DNA of 64,000 bases from Pseudoalteromonas sp. MSK9-3 (GCF_003590335.1 NZ_MIET01000042.1:124001-188000), one strand, 5' to 3'; numbered from the stretch's first letter, positions 36,079-46,090 are shown. The notes: generated by a model not told the origin, from the letters alone. Program-made: numbers and translations.

Positions 36079-36922
36079 ATAAATGTAAGTAGGTTTATAA
36101 GTGATGGTTGAATACTATCTTGAATGCTGGGGTTTTACTAATTGAACTATCACGTCAATGGTCAAGCCGGTGGATTGAATTGAGGGGTGGCGGTGCAAAT
36201 ATGAATACGACATTGACTGTCGAGTGAATATGGCACTCCAGAGAACAAGAAGCCATTACTAACATAGTTAACCTCAGCTCTGGATAAGCGAATTTGCCCA
36301 ATAAAGCTATTTTTCTCACTCTCGGCGCTACTTTCATTTGTAATAGCCCGCTATTACTGCATAAAAGCGCCTTGATATTGAGCGAAATATCATCATTGGA
36401 TTGTAGTTAAGTTTGTTTTCAAAACATTTTCTATTCCAAAACCCTTATCCAAACCTGAGGTTAGTTATGTAAAGCCATCTTTCCTCAGAGCTCAGTTCAG
36501 TTAAAGAGTGACGCCTTTTAATGGTAACTGAATGATTAAAATACTTTTGATATTAAAGACACCGTTAAATTCTTCTTGGCTTAAGAGTATTACTTGCCTG
36601 TGTCTGTATTGTCGCTTTTGTTATTTATTTTTGACTTTTAGCATGCCTATATTCTCGGTATAAATGTCAATAAAAGTTCATTTTAAAATAGATAGAATGT
36701 AAAAATATAAATTATATTGTATACAAATCGCACTTTGTGTTGTAGCTTAAAAAATAAGTAAGTGGCCATGTATGGTCGCTGCTTTGGTTGTTTTTTGTTT
36801 TTGAGATGTACTTTTTTTCGTCAGGGTTAGAAAGTAAAAACATAAGAATAAACTGTTGAAATAACAATATTGTTGCCAATAAAGGCACTCATACAACATG
36901 TAAAGTTACTCACAGGAGAAAA
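36079..36922. other. Long intergenic region before M43 protease
   Basis: About 840 bases without a convincing gene. It contains an inverted repeat at 36340-36357 (GTAATAGC-CC-GCTATTAC). The right half, AT-rich, should hold the protease promoter. A 60-residue minus-strand ORF was rejected. Confidence 0.45.
36340..36357. promoter_or_regulatory. Operator-like inverted repeat in the gap
   Basis: Eight-base arms GTAATAGC / GCTATTAC separated by CC give an 18-bp near-continuous palindrome; its role is unknown. Confidence 0.3.
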
Positions 36923-39900
36923 ATGATGCTATTTAATTTTAAGGGTTTATGCAGCCTTAGTAGACAAAATATACATGGGCATAATTATAAAAAAAGCTAC
37001 CTTATGATGTTACTAGCAGGCATGTCGTCGGCTTGCGCTTTTGCTGGTGAAGTCGCAGAGTCTAAGTCGTTTAAAAATCAAATGATGCCGTTACAAAGCA
37101 GTGTGTCAGCTGAATCTGGGTTATTCAATAAAGCGAGCTCAGGGCAGATCTGTGGTACCGACACGAATTTGCAAAACTGGGACTTATTGCAAAAAGAGAA
37201 TGCACGTGAAGCATTACTCCCGAGCAGTCTGACAAGTCAAATACAGCAACGTATGGCACAAGTATCAGATGACGCTGCACTCAATGGTAATGGCGTAGCC
37301 GGACGTTACTACATTCCTGTTGTGGTGCATGTTTACGGCGATAGATACAATTGCGAGACTGGCACCTACTGTTTAACTGAGCAAAAAATCATTGAGGGTT
37401 TAAATAAAACCAATGAAGACTTTAGAGGGTTGATCACGGATGATGGCCCCATTTCAGCCCAGTTTCAGGCAATTCGTGAAAACCTAGATATTGAATTTGT
37501 ATTAGCAAAAAAAGACCCCAGCGGCAATGTTACGAATGGTATCGTGCGTCATGCTGAAAAGGCAGGCTACGGTGATGGCGAGAAGGCCGATGCACAAATA
37601 GCCGCAGATGCATGGGATAACTTTAAATACATGAACATTTACATCCAGCATGACTTATATGCCGATGGTAAAACAAATAACTCAGGGGTTGCGTGGTACC
37701 CACAAGTGAGTATGTCTGATGCGGGTTTAGCGCGGGTGGTATATAACGGCGATTATGTAGGCGCAAATACCAATGAAAACTTCCGTTCAGTACTTACGCA
37801 TGAATTTGGTCATTGGCTAAATTTACCGCATACATTCGATGGTGAGATCTGTACGGTCCATTCACAAGCTTTTTGCAGTGCAACGGGAGATGGCTCGTGC
37901 GACACACCACAAATGAGCAGCAGTATATTACAAAATAATGCACAAAACTGTTTAGGTGAAGCTACCAATACAGAGAACTTCATGCATTACTCCGATAATT
38001 ATGCCATGTATACCCAAGATCAAGTTAAACGCATGACTGCGGCATTACACAGTGCAGCCCGTGCAACACTTTGGTCAAATAACAACTTGATTGCAGTTGG
38101 CTTAGAGGAACTAACAAGTAACGCTGATCACCCGTGGGATGGCATAGGCGGTAACCCAAAACCACAAGGTACAACGATTAAAACGTTTAATAATATATCA
38201 GCGCAAAAAGGTGAAGTAGATAACTTTGAAATGACCGTGCCTGCGGGGACTGAAGCGGTTGCATTTTACCTTGACGGATATGACGAAGATCCTGACATGT
38301 ATGTCTCCAAAGGCACTGTGCCAACTAAAACTGGCGATAATTGGAATGCCGATTTTATCTCGTTTAGAAGTGCCGGTTCGCCTGAGTTAGTGACGGTTTC
38401 TTCTCCTTCAAGTACAGAGGTTTATCATGCAGCAGTCGATGCGTTTTCCTCTTATTCGAATGCCACATTAAGTGTCATTAGCGCCCAAGACAGCACATTA
38501 TGTAATGGTTGTGAGCGAGTGTTTTTAACTGAGGTAAAAGATTTGGCATCGGCCAAAGGTGCACCGGTAAAAACTTATCAGTATCAAATCCCCACAAATG
38601 CAGTGCGCACGGTTGCCGTTATACCCGGCGGTTACCAAGGCGATCCCGATGCATACATGAGTATGAATGCGACACCAGATAAAACCACCTATGACTGTGG
38701 GCCGTTTAGTGCGCCGCGTTTAAGTGAATACTGTGAGTTTGGTGCAGGGGGCGGTACGCTTAATATTATGATTGACCCATTTTTAGAATATAGCGGTGCT
38801 TCATTGGTGGTCTACTACGAGCGCCAAGCTGGTTCGGGTTTGCCAGTTGCAAAAGCGAATGGCGATTACTCAGCGCTGATTGGTCAAGATATTTCGTTTA
38901 GCAGCGCAGGGTCAAATGATACTGATGGCTCAATCACGTCATACTTATGGGCGTTTGGTGATGGAGCAACATCGACGCTTGCGGATCCAACACATAACTA
39001 CCAATCAGCGGGTAACTATAATGCGTCGCTACAGGTGACTGATAATGACGGCAACACTGCAACCGACTCTGCCAATGTGATGGTGAGTGCCAGCAATCAA
39101 GCGCCAGTGGCGAATGCCAATGGGCCTTACGCGGTGGAGCTTGGTGAAGCGATTACGTTCAGCAGTGCAGGCTCATCTGATCCTGATGGTACAATTACCG
39201 CCTATGCATGGGCGTTTGGTGATGGACAAACAAGCACCAGTGCAAACCCAATCCACACTTATACAGCAGCTGGCAACTATAGCACCACTTTGACTGTGAC
39301 TGATAATTTAGGACTGACAAACGCCTCAACTGCACAAGTGACAGTGAGTGAGTCAAGTTATTGCGAAGCGTCTGGTAATACACGCTATGAGTGGATTGCC
39401 AATGTACAATCTGGCAGCTTTACGAACCCGTCCCAAGGGGTTGGTTACCAAGACTTTACCAGTAAAGTCATTGAGCTGACCGAAGGTAATAATACGCTGA
39501 CATTAACGCCTGGTGGCACTTACACTGAGCATTGGACTGCATGGTTAGATAGTAACAATGATGGTACGTTCAGTGAGAATGAAAAAGTACTTACAGGCGC
39601 GTCTGGTAAAGGCGCTGTCAGCGGCCAATTGACGGTACCTGCTGGATTAGTCGGTCAATCTTTAAGACTACGCGTTGCAATGAAATATAGCAGCGCAGCA
39701 AACAGTGCGTGCGGCAATATTGGTGATGGTGAAGTGGAAGATTATACCGTATTGGTTAAAACTGGAGGTACAACTCCACCAGTGACAGTAGTACCAAACG
39801 CGTGTTTGACACAATCGCCTATCACGGGTGGGCGGTTAGAAGCGGGCACTGCTAGTTGTTTAGGTGGTAATGGTACGCTTTGGTTAAGCCTTGCTGACGT

Positions 39901-40141
39901 TTCGGCTGCACAGAGCGTTGCAATTACCACTGCACATGGCCAAGGTAACTTAGAAGTATTCTACAAAAATGGCGGTTGGCCAAGTGAGTCAGACTATGAT
40001 GCGACATCAAACAGTGGCACACACACTGAGTGCATCTATGTTCCGGCAGGCACTCAGCACTGGTCATATTTAAAAATTAATGGCGATGCGACGAACACCA
40101 GTATTATCGTTGACTTTGATACTGCAAGTTGCCGCCAATAG
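36923..40141 (+). CDS. Secreted M43 metalloprotease with PPC, PKD and GEVED domains
   Basis: A 1072-residue exoprotease. The N-terminus has an extended signal region (basic, then LMMLLAGMSSACAFAGE). The zinc motif HEFGHWLNLPH spans His293-His303 with His297 and Glu294, and the Met-turn Met354 lies in NFMHYSD; this is the M43/cytophagalysin pattern. PPC-like segments follow (~400-640, e.g. DPDMYVSKG), then two PKD domains (~640-815, each with WAFGDG), a GEVED domain (~817-945, WTAWLDSNNDGTFSENE) and a C-terminal beta domain. AGGAG precedes the ATG. Followed by a strong terminator, then a second protease gene. Confidence 0.93.
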   Translation: MMLFNFKGLCSLSRQNIHGHNYKKSYLMMLLAGMSSACAFAGEVAESKSFKNQMMPLQSSVSAESGLFNKASSGQICGTDTNLQNWDLLQKENAREALLPSSLTSQIQQRMAQVSDDAALNGNGVAGRYYIPVVVHVYGDRYNCETGTYCLTEQKIIEGLNKTNEDFRGLITDDGPISAQFQAIRENLDIEFVLAKKDPSGNVTNGIVRHAEKAGYGDGEKADAQIAADAWDNFKYMNIYIQHDLYADGKTNNSGVAWYPQVSMSDAGLARVVYNGDYVGANTNENFRSVLTHEFGHWLNLPHTFDGEICTVHSQAFCSATGDGSCDTPQMSSSILQNNAQNCLGEATNTENFMHYSDNYAMYTQDQVKRMTAALHSAARATLWSNNNLIAVGLEELTSNADHPWDGIGGNPKPQGTTIKTFNNISAQKGEVDNFEMTVPAGTEAVAFYLDGYDEDPDMYVSKGTVPTKTGDNWNADFISFRSAGSPELVTVSSPSSTEVYHAAVDAFSSYSNATLSVISAQDSTLCNGCERVFLTEVKDLASAKGAPVKTYQYQIPTNAVRTVAVIPGGYQGDPDAYMSMNATPDKTTYDCGPFSAPRLSEYCEFGAGGGTLNIMIDPFLEYSGASLVVYYERQAGSGLPVAKANGDYSALIGQDISFSSAGSNDTDGSITSYLWAFGDGATSTLADPTHNYQSAGNYNASLQVTDNDGNTATDSANVMVSASNQAPVANANGPYAVELGEAITFSSAGSSDPDGTITAYAWAFGDGQTSTSANPIHTYTAAGNYSTTLTVTDNLGLTNASTAQVTVSESSYCEASGNTRYEWIANVQSGSFTNPSQGVGYQDFTSKVIELTEGNNTLTLTPGGTYTEHWTAWLDSNNDGTFSENEKVLTGASGKGAVSGQLTVPAGLVGQSLRLRVAMKYSSAANSACGNIGDGEVEDYTVLVKTGGTTPPVTVVPNACLTQSPITGGRLEAGTASCLGGNGTLWLSLADVSAAQSVAITTAHGQGNLEVFYKNGGWPSESDYDATSNSGTHTECIYVPAGTQHWSYLKINGDATNTSIIVDFDTASCRQ

Positions 40142-40166
40142 GCATAAGTTTTATTTCCCCCGTGTT

Positions 40167-40195
40167 AAAGCAGCGCATTAAGCGCTGCTTTTTTG
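40167..40195 (+). terminator. Terminator of M43 protease gene
   Basis: AAAGCAGCGC / GCGCTGCTTT stem (10 bp, five-base loop) followed by TTTT. Confidence 0.9.
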
Positions 40196-40381
40196 TTGCA
40201 ATGAACCAACGTTATTAAATGTGATATTTTTTGTCTATCGCAGCCTTGTCAGGGTTTTATGTAATATTTTTATTGATGAGTGTTATTTTTGCGTGTTTCT
40301 TCTGTTTGATTTTATTAGCGAAGTATATGGCGAAAAAAGCCTAGTACTAAAATATAGATAAAATATGACGAAGGAAGTCTG

Positions 40382-42508
40382 ATGAAAAATAAACTCGCCC
40401 TTTTAACGTGTGCAGTATCGGCTGCTCTTGTATTTCAAGCCAGCGCGACGACAGACCGCGACTATGACAATCGATGGATTGATTTAAAGTACGATCCGCT
40501 AGTGCAGTATCAATGGAATTTGTTGAATAATGGAACTCGAGCTGGAACCGTTGCTGGGGTAGACTTGAACTTATGGCAAACCCATATTTGGGGCCATTTA
40601 GGTCAAGATGTTAAAGTTGCGGTTATTGATAGCGGGGTTGAGTTATCTCACCCTGATTTAGCTGACAATGTGATCATTGACCCCAATACCAATGAAGATG
40701 TATCAGGGTCTCATGGCACTATGGTAGGCGGCATTATTGCGGCTGTTATGAATGATATAGGGGCTCGAGGCGTTGCACCAAGTGCGAAAATCATTTCATA
40801 TTCAAATTTTGGCGGTGCAGTAGATAGCCACGCACAGTGGAAGGTCAGTCATGGTGATGATGGTGATATCAACGCACACACTATTACAGATGAAATTCGA
40901 GTATTTAACCAAAGTTACGGTGTAAGTCAGGCAATCAGTATTCCCTATGAATACGCTCAAACAATATCAACCGCTTCTGGTGAGCAAGTACTATTGATTG
41001 ATCAAGCTGATCGTATGCGAGTTTTAGAGCAAGTTTCTACCAGTAATATTTTAGATCCACGAGAAGCCACATTTGTGAAATCTGCAGGGAATGGTTATAC
41101 CGGCTCTCGTGTACATGCTTTAGGTGCTAACGGGCTTATTCAAAAGGGATATAGCACTCCGGGTGATAATAATTTTGGTTTACCGTGGCACAACTCTAAT
41201 GTCGACTTTGAACAAGCTAACTACTGGAATCTGACTGTAAGTGCACTAAATGCAGATGGTAAGCTTTCTTCGTACTCTTCAGTGGGCAGCAATGTGTTTT
41301 TGACTGCACCAGGTGGAAATGATCAAGGGACACCGGGGCATGTTACGCCTACGTTAACTTGTGAGTTACTTGAGCTTAGAGGGGAGTTAGACACAAATAC
41401 CTTTAATCGCATCGCGTGTGCCAATATTGATGCAATTGATACGTTATACGTCATATCAGAAAAATACCGAGCGCTCTACGGTAAAGACTTTATGTTGTTA
41501 GCGCATTTGCAGGAAAGTGATACTCAGGTTTCAGTGCAAGATAAGCAAGCAATTTCAGCTTCTTTTGGTGCCAATACGAACGACTTAGCTTTCTTAGTCT
41601 TTTTGCAAATTCGTAACCCAACAATTTCTATTGTGGGCTATATGGCAAGTCGTGCTGAGTATAGCTATAGCATGAATGGTACATCATCAGCTGCGCCGAA
41701 TACGTCGGGTGCTATTGCGCTGATGCTTTCTGCAGCAGAGCAGCAAAATCATGACTTATCTGCCCGTGATATCCGCCATTTACTTGCAAGAACAGCGACT
41801 AAGATAGACCCAAATTATCAAGATATTTTAGTCGGTGATGTAGTAGGATTAGAAGGCTGGTCACAAAATAATGCGCAAGAAAGCGTGAGTTATTCTCCTT
41901 ATTATGGGTTCGGTTTAGTTGACGTAGATAAAGCTGTGGAGCTTATTCGTCGTCACGCAATCACAGATTTACCGTCTGAATTAATCATGACGCCTTGGCA
42001 TGGTATCGATAGTCAAAAAAATATTGCTATTTCAGATGATGCGCAAACGGTGACTGACACGGTATCAATTGATGAGGATTTATTTGTTGAAGCTGTTCAA
42101 GTTCGTCTAGATATTGACCACACGCGAATTTCAGATTTGAAGATTGAGCTTGAATCACCCAGTGGGACTCGCAGCATCTTAATGTCACCATATAATAATT
42201 TAGTTGGTCGAGCTATTTCCAAATATCAAGGTGTTGATGTGACAAAAGATGCTTTATATAACGGGTACAATGATCACTTGATGCTAAGTTATAAATTCTG
42301 GAATGAAAAATCTAACGCCATGAATGGTGAATGGAAGCTTCATATTACAGATATCAGTAATACAGATCGTAACTTCGTTTTGAACCAAACTAATGGTCCT
42401 ACAGTGACAATTAACAATGAAAATAATGCCGATGCTGGCACATTGAAAGGGTGGTCGTTACGTGTAATTGGTCATAAAGAAAAGGTAACAAAAAAGAAAT
42501 CTCAGTAA
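40382..42508 (+). CDS. Kexin-like S8 protease with P domain
   Basis: A 708-residue protein. Signal peptide (MKNKLALLTCAVSAALVFQA). S8 domain: Asp83 (AVIDSGVE), His111 (SGSHGTMVGG) and Ser435 (NGTSSAAPNTSGAIAL). The gap between His and Ser is large, about 320 residues, with acidic insertions, unlike the short subtilisins. The C-terminal P domain (~550-700: FVEAVQVRLDIDHTRISDLK, WKLHITDIS, GWSLRVIGH) resembles proprotein convertases. Probably a periplasmic or exported processing protease. No propeptide domain was recognised. Confidence 0.9.
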   Translation: MKNKLALLTCAVSAALVFQASATTDRDYDNRWIDLKYDPLVQYQWNLLNNGTRAGTVAGVDLNLWQTHIWGHLGQDVKVAVIDSGVELSHPDLADNVIIDPNTNEDVSGSHGTMVGGIIAAVMNDIGARGVAPSAKIISYSNFGGAVDSHAQWKVSHGDDGDINAHTITDEIRVFNQSYGVSQAISIPYEYAQTISTASGEQVLLIDQADRMRVLEQVSTSNILDPREATFVKSAGNGYTGSRVHALGANGLIQKGYSTPGDNNFGLPWHNSNVDFEQANYWNLTVSALNADGKLSSYSSVGSNVFLTAPGGNDQGTPGHVTPTLTCELLELRGELDTNTFNRIACANIDAIDTLYVISEKYRALYGKDFMLLAHLQESDTQVSVQDKQAISASFGANTNDLAFLVFLQIRNPTISIVGYMASRAEYSYSMNGTSSAAPNTSGAIALMLSAAEQQNHDLSARDIRHLLARTATKIDPNYQDILVGDVVGLEGWSQNNAQESVSYSPYYGFGLVDVDKAVELIRRHAITDLPSELIMTPWHGIDSQKNIAISDDAQTVTDTVSIDEDLFVEAVQVRLDIDHTRISDLKIELESPSGTRSILMSPYNNLVGRAISKYQGVDVTKDALYNGYNDHLMLSYKFWNEKSNAMNGEWKLHITDISNTDRNFVLNQTNGPTVTINNENNADAGTLKGWSLRVIGHKEKVTKKKSQ

Positions 42509-42551
42509 ACGACTTTTTGGGTAATACCTGAAAAGAGATAAATATCTATTA

Positions 42552-42580
42552 TGGGTCAACCAAAGACGTTGGCCCATTTT
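42552..42580 (+). terminator. Terminator of kexin-like protease gene
   Basis: TGGGTCAAC / GTTGGCCCA stem (one G-U pair, seven-base loop) followed by TTTT. Confidence 0.75.
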
Positions 42581-42733
42581 CGTTTAGTTATAAGCTTATT
42601 CCTGACTTTCGACTTTAAAGGTGTAACCATCTTCGTCATTGCTATTTTATGAATACTCGATTATGTGGTGTGTGATTTAAGAGGAGTGTTTGATATAGTC
42701 ATTAAATCAGAATAAAAATGTGTTTAGCTTGAA

Positions 42734-42790
42734 GTGAGGACGACCTCACCGCTCTATTTTCGCAGGGAACGGCCCCAATATTGAATAGAG
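42734..42790 (+). promoter_or_regulatory. Candidate guanidine-II (mini-ykkC)-like two-hairpin element
   Basis: Hairpin 1 is GTGAGG-ACGA-CCTCAC (6-bp stem, ACGA loop). Hairpin 2, 16 bases later, is GGGA-ACGG-CCCC, with an A-C mismatch at the loop-closing pair. The guanidine-II class is defined by two hairpins with ACGR loops, so both loops fit. An outer stem CTCTATT / AATAGAG encloses hairpin 2. The next gene (ACT-domain) starts 122 bases further and is not a known guanidine gene, which lowers the confidence. Confidence 0.35.
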
Positions 42791-42912
42791 TGTTAATGTC
42801 GCCAGCGTGATAGTTTTTTCATACCTTCATTACCTCTCTATTTTTGGGTCTTTTAACGGCCTATGGCTTTAAGACTGTCTTAATATAAATAATAAACCTT
42901 TGAGGATAAATA

Positions 42913-43325
42913 ATGTCTGGTGAAACTGATTTAGCGAAATTAATTGCTACAATGGAGCCTGTGTTAGCGAGTGAGCGCTATATATTTGCGACTTTAGAAA
43001 ATTGGGATTATACACGTTTGGCTCAGTTAACGCCGTTGAGTACTTTTCAGGAAAATGAGGGCTTAACGGCGGTATTAACACAGGCAAAAGCCGATGAGTT
43101 TGGCATTGTGTATGCGGGGGTTTTAAGTGTATTACTTTGATGGTGCATTCAAGTCTCGATGCGGTTGGATTAACAGCGGCCGTGTCAGCAAAGCTTACGC
43201 AAGTTAATGTCAGTGCTAATGTGATTGCGGCGTATTATCATGACCATGTGTTTGTTGCTGAGCATGATGGCGAAAAAGCGTTAACGGCTTTACAAGCTTT
43301 GGTGCGAGAAGGCATTGCAAAGTGA
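42913..43325 (+). pseudogene. ACT-domain protein gene split by a frameshift
   Basis: The two frames together encode a ~137-residue protein of a small ACT-domain family. The first half (from MSGETDLAKLIATMEPVL to YAGV) ends at TGA 43138-43140; the second half continues in the -1 frame as KCITLMVHSSLDAVGLTAAV and YYHDHVFVAEHDGE. Adding one T to the G5T4 run at 43116-43124 would give YAGVFKCITLMVHSS, restoring the frame. Either a real deletion or a sequencing error. GAGGA precedes the ATG. No canonical slippery heptamer in the zero frame supports programmed frameshifting. Convergent with the regulator gene by two bases. Confidence 0.82.
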
Positions 43326-43327
43326 TG

Positions 43328-43999
43328 CTATACAATGGCATAGCAGTTAAAAAAAGCTCGCTTGCCACGAGGGCTAAAATGAATGGCTCGGGTAACGAGG
43401 TCGCGCTCAGCCCATCCTTTTTGTAGTGCATCATTGAGTATCCATTGGCCAAGTGTGCCAGCTAAGTGACTGCGCCGTTCACTCCAATCAAGGCAAGGCC
43501 TGCATATGGGCCTTGATTTGGTTGTTATTGTGGTCAGATCCGCGCCTAAGGAGATGAAAAAACGTTCGCCGGCTGGCGAGAGTGTGCAATGATCAATATT
43601 ATCAAGAATAAATCCTTGTTTTAACAGTGAGTCATATAGTGCCACCGCAACTTCTCCTGCCATATGGTCATAACACACGCGTGACACTTTTAAACTGGGG
43701 TCGTTTGGTCCTGTTTTAATACTGCTCATGTTGTGGCTTAACACCATTAAGTTTTCTAGCAGTCGCGCAATGTGCTCTCCTGCAAGTTGAAAATACTTGT
43801 GTCTCCCTTGTTTGCGTACCACTAATAGCTCTTTCTCTAGTAGCTTAGCGAGGTGATTGCTGGCTGTTTGTGCTGTTATATCAGCTTCAAGGGCAAGCTC
43901 AGTGGCTGTGAGTGCTCTACCACCAAGTAATGCCGTGAGCATTTTTGCCCGTGAGGGGTCGGCTATCATGGCTGCTAAAGAGGCTATATCAGGTTCCAT
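43328..43999 (-). CDS. ArsR-type winged-helix regulator
   Basis: A 223-residue regulator. The N-terminal ArsR-like winged helix includes DPSRAKMLTALLGGRALTAT, ITAQTASNHLAKLLEKELL and RKQGRHKYFQLAG. The C-terminal region has RVCYDHMAGEVAVALYDSLL and CRPCLDWSERRSHLAGTLGQ, found in a known ArsR-like subgroup with conserved cysteines. The effector is unknown. It is convergent with the broken ACT gene and divergent from the DUF6058-like gene. Confidence 0.85.
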   Translation of the reverse strand: MEPDIASLAAMIADPSRAKMLTALLGGRALTATELALEADITAQTASNHLAKLLEKELLVVRKQGRHKYFQLAGEHIARLLENLMVLSHNMSSIKTGPNDPSLKVSRVCYDHMAGEVAVALYDSLLKQGFILDNIDHCTLSPAGERFFISLGADLTTITTKSRPICRPCLDWSERRSHLAGTLGQWILNDALQKGWAERDLVTRAIHFSPRGKRAFFNCYAIV

Positions 44000-44176
44000 C
44001 GTTAACTCATGGTAATATTTTTCAGTACCTTAACCAAATACTCTCTTAAATCCTAGTGCTATTTTAACTTGGAGACGCAGCATCAAAATTGTGGCCGTTG
44101 CTTCGATGGTAAGCGAAGTGTGACGGGTGTATTACGTGTACGATGTTTGCATATTTTGTTATATACGGGTGCGAGT

Positions 44177-44821
44177 ATGGAAAACACTATTGAAGAAATT
44201 GTGGCGCTGGGAAAGTATTTGCAAAGTAACTTTTTATCTCAAGCACAGCTGATTGAGCAATCGAATATATCAGAGACTGCCTTCGATAAGCTACTCGAAC
44301 AAGGTGCGGTCCCTAAGCCCTCATACCTATTGGATTTTTCGTTAAGCTGCCACTCTTACTTTGGTGAGCATACGGTACCAAATACACAATGCACCTACTA
44401 TGCGCAGGGCTGTGTACAGTGGATCACTGATATCCGAGCGCTCTCAAATGAACAAACGATTTACGCGCATTTTAAGGTATGCTTTTTGCGTGAGTATGAG
44501 GCGCTAAAAATACAGGGATATGTACGCAATGATGCAGGCAAAAACATGATGCTAGATAGCTATATTAACGAGCAGTTTCATTATTTTATAGCGGGAACAT
44601 ATGGCTTGTGCACACGAACTGGACGAGTAACCGAAATTGTAAGAAAAGAAGTCGCTATGCATACTATACAGTACTTATCTGGCATAGGTAAGTTAACCGA
44701 GGGTGAGATGATAACACTGCAACGCGCGATTGACTTACTGGATGAAGCAAGTGCTTACTTTGCGCCACATGAATATGCAGCAAGCTCAAGAGCTAAATAT
44801 ATTGATGCGTTACGCAGTTGA
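44177..44821 (+). CDS. DUF6058-like protein
   Basis: A 214-residue cytoplasmic protein from ATG 44177. Motifs include LLEQGAVPKPSYLLDF and TYYAQGCVQWITDI, which resemble the DUF6058 family; an N-terminal helical part with ISETAFDKLLEQG looks HTH-like. DUF6058 members are annotated near some natural-product genes, but the role is not established. Family assignment is tentative. Confidence 0.6.
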   Translation: MENTIEEIVALGKYLQSNFLSQAQLIEQSNISETAFDKLLEQGAVPKPSYLLDFSLSCHSYFGEHTVPNTQCTYYAQGCVQWITDIRALSNEQTIYAHFKVCFLREYEALKIQGYVRNDAGKNMMLDSYINEQFHYFIAGTYGLCTRTGRVTEIVRKEVAMHTIQYLSGIGKLTEGEMITLQRAIDLLDEASAYFAPHEYAASSRAKYIDALRS

Positions 44822-44909
44822 ACTTACGCTACTTCTGTATGGCTAAAGAGGCTTTATTTTCAGATTCAGTGACTTTTAAGGGGCTATAGTGCACCGAATT
44901 AAACGCGGA

Positions 44910-45680
44910 CTATACCTTGAATATATTTTTAACGTTGTGCAAAAAATGTGGCGCGATAGTTGTGAACGTCTTGCTCTGATTTATGGCGTGTTGGCTTAGG
45001 TTAAACGTTGACGATTTATGTGCACGGATCACAATATTTTTATAATGATGAAATTCGATGATATCAATGGCGCTAAAATGAGGGCGAATGGTCTTGAGTA
45101 ACATGATCAACCCATGCTCAGAATATGGGTTGAAGTTAAAGAGGATTTGTCCATTGGGCACAAGCATTTGGGTGATCTTTTCCCAAAGTGGTGCTTGCTG
45201 TAAGAAATCATTCTCATACTGTGTGTGCACAATGTCTAACACAATAACATTGAACTGCGAGTGCGTGGTGTTGATATAATGCTTTGCGCATTCAGTGTGT
45301 AAGCTGTTGGCGCTGAAATTAAAGTGCTTCTTGGCACAATGGCTCACTGCGTCACTCAATTCAACGGTGACGCAATCTTGTATGGTTACTTTTTGTTTGT
45401 TGTTTAAATATTGTAGCCCCCGCTCAATGGCGGCAGTCCCCAAGCCTAAATTGAGCAAACTATAACCGGACTGCTCAGTCAATAAAAAGAGCATTAATGC
45501 TTGGCTTATGGGTGACACAACTTGCTCGGGGTGGGTTAAAGACATCACGCCTTGAATAATCTTGTCTGAAAAGGTCAACCATCGATAGTCGCTGTTTTCG
45601 TATACAAACAAAGTGTCATTTGGTGCGATTATTTCATCGATTAAATAGTCAGCGTGAGAATCTTTTTCTAAGTGGTGCAT
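44910..45680 (-). CDS. Spermidine synthase-like SAM-fold protein
   Basis: A 256-residue Rossmann-fold protein. Motif I is LLNLGLGTAAIERGLQYL, motif II is TVELSDAVSHCAKKHF and FNVIVLDIVHTQYEN gives the third conserved strand. It resembles spermidine-synthase-like methyltransferase-fold proteins, but the Asp pair used by aminopropyltransferases cannot be confirmed. Substrate unknown. Single gene convergent with the DUF6058-like gene. Confidence 0.7.
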   Translation of the reverse strand: MHHLEKDSHADYLIDEIIAPNDTLFVYENSDYRWLTFSDKIIQGVMSLTHPEQVVSPISQALMLFLLTEQSGYSLLNLGLGTAAIERGLQYLNNKQKVTIQDCVTVELSDAVSHCAKKHFNFSANSLHTECAKHYINTTHSQFNVIVLDIVHTQYENDFLQQAPLWEKITQMLVPNGQILFNFNPYSEHGLIMLLKTIRPHFSAIDIIEFHHYKNIVIRAHKSSTFNLSQHAINQSKTFTTIAPHFLHNVKNIFKV

Positions 45681-45865
45681 GGTTAGCTGGATAGTAATAA
45701 CAATAAGGTCTGTAATGAGTATAAAAGTATTTGCGCTGTTTTAATACTGTGGGCATCAAGTTAAAAGGGAGGCGTGATCACATTCCCGCCTGTTAATAAC
45801 AGCTGACAGTGATAATATACGGCTTATTTATCATCAGTAGTAATATATAAGGGGATCGAGTCAGT

Positions 45866-46090
45866 ATGCGTGCGGTATTAAGACAAAAAATCATTCAAGT
45901 ATGTAATAAAAAAATAGCACAGAAAGGCGAAGGGGTTGGCGTCTCATTTTATGCTTTTTTTGCCAATAAGAATGACGACCCTGACTCTTTAATGGAAGCG
46001 GCTACTTGGTGGATCCAAACCCATCGGCTTGACCATTTTGAAAAAGCTAAACGCATTATCGCATTAGTAAATTCAGAAAAAGCCCAGTGA
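45866..46090 (+). CDS. Small conserved protein (DUF6500-like)
   Basis: A 74-residue protein with the motif KGEGVGVSFYAFFANKNDD followed by AATWWIQTHRLDHFEKA. This looks like a conserved small family, probably DUF6500, but I am not certain. GGGGAT precedes the start. Function unknown. Confidence 0.65.
   Translation: MRAVLRQKIIQVCNKKIAQKGEGVGVSFYAFFANKNDDPDSLMEAATWWIQTHRLDHFEKAKRIIALVNSEKAQ

Noticed and set aside
36155-36337. 60-residue minus-strand ORF in the gap before the M43 protease
   Set aside because: No ribosome site and no pattern beyond chance; treated as noise.
43116-43140. Programmed -1 frameshifting for the ACT gene
   Set aside because: The zero-frame codons do not form an X XXY YYZ slippery heptamer, and no downstream stem is visible; a simple indel is more likely.
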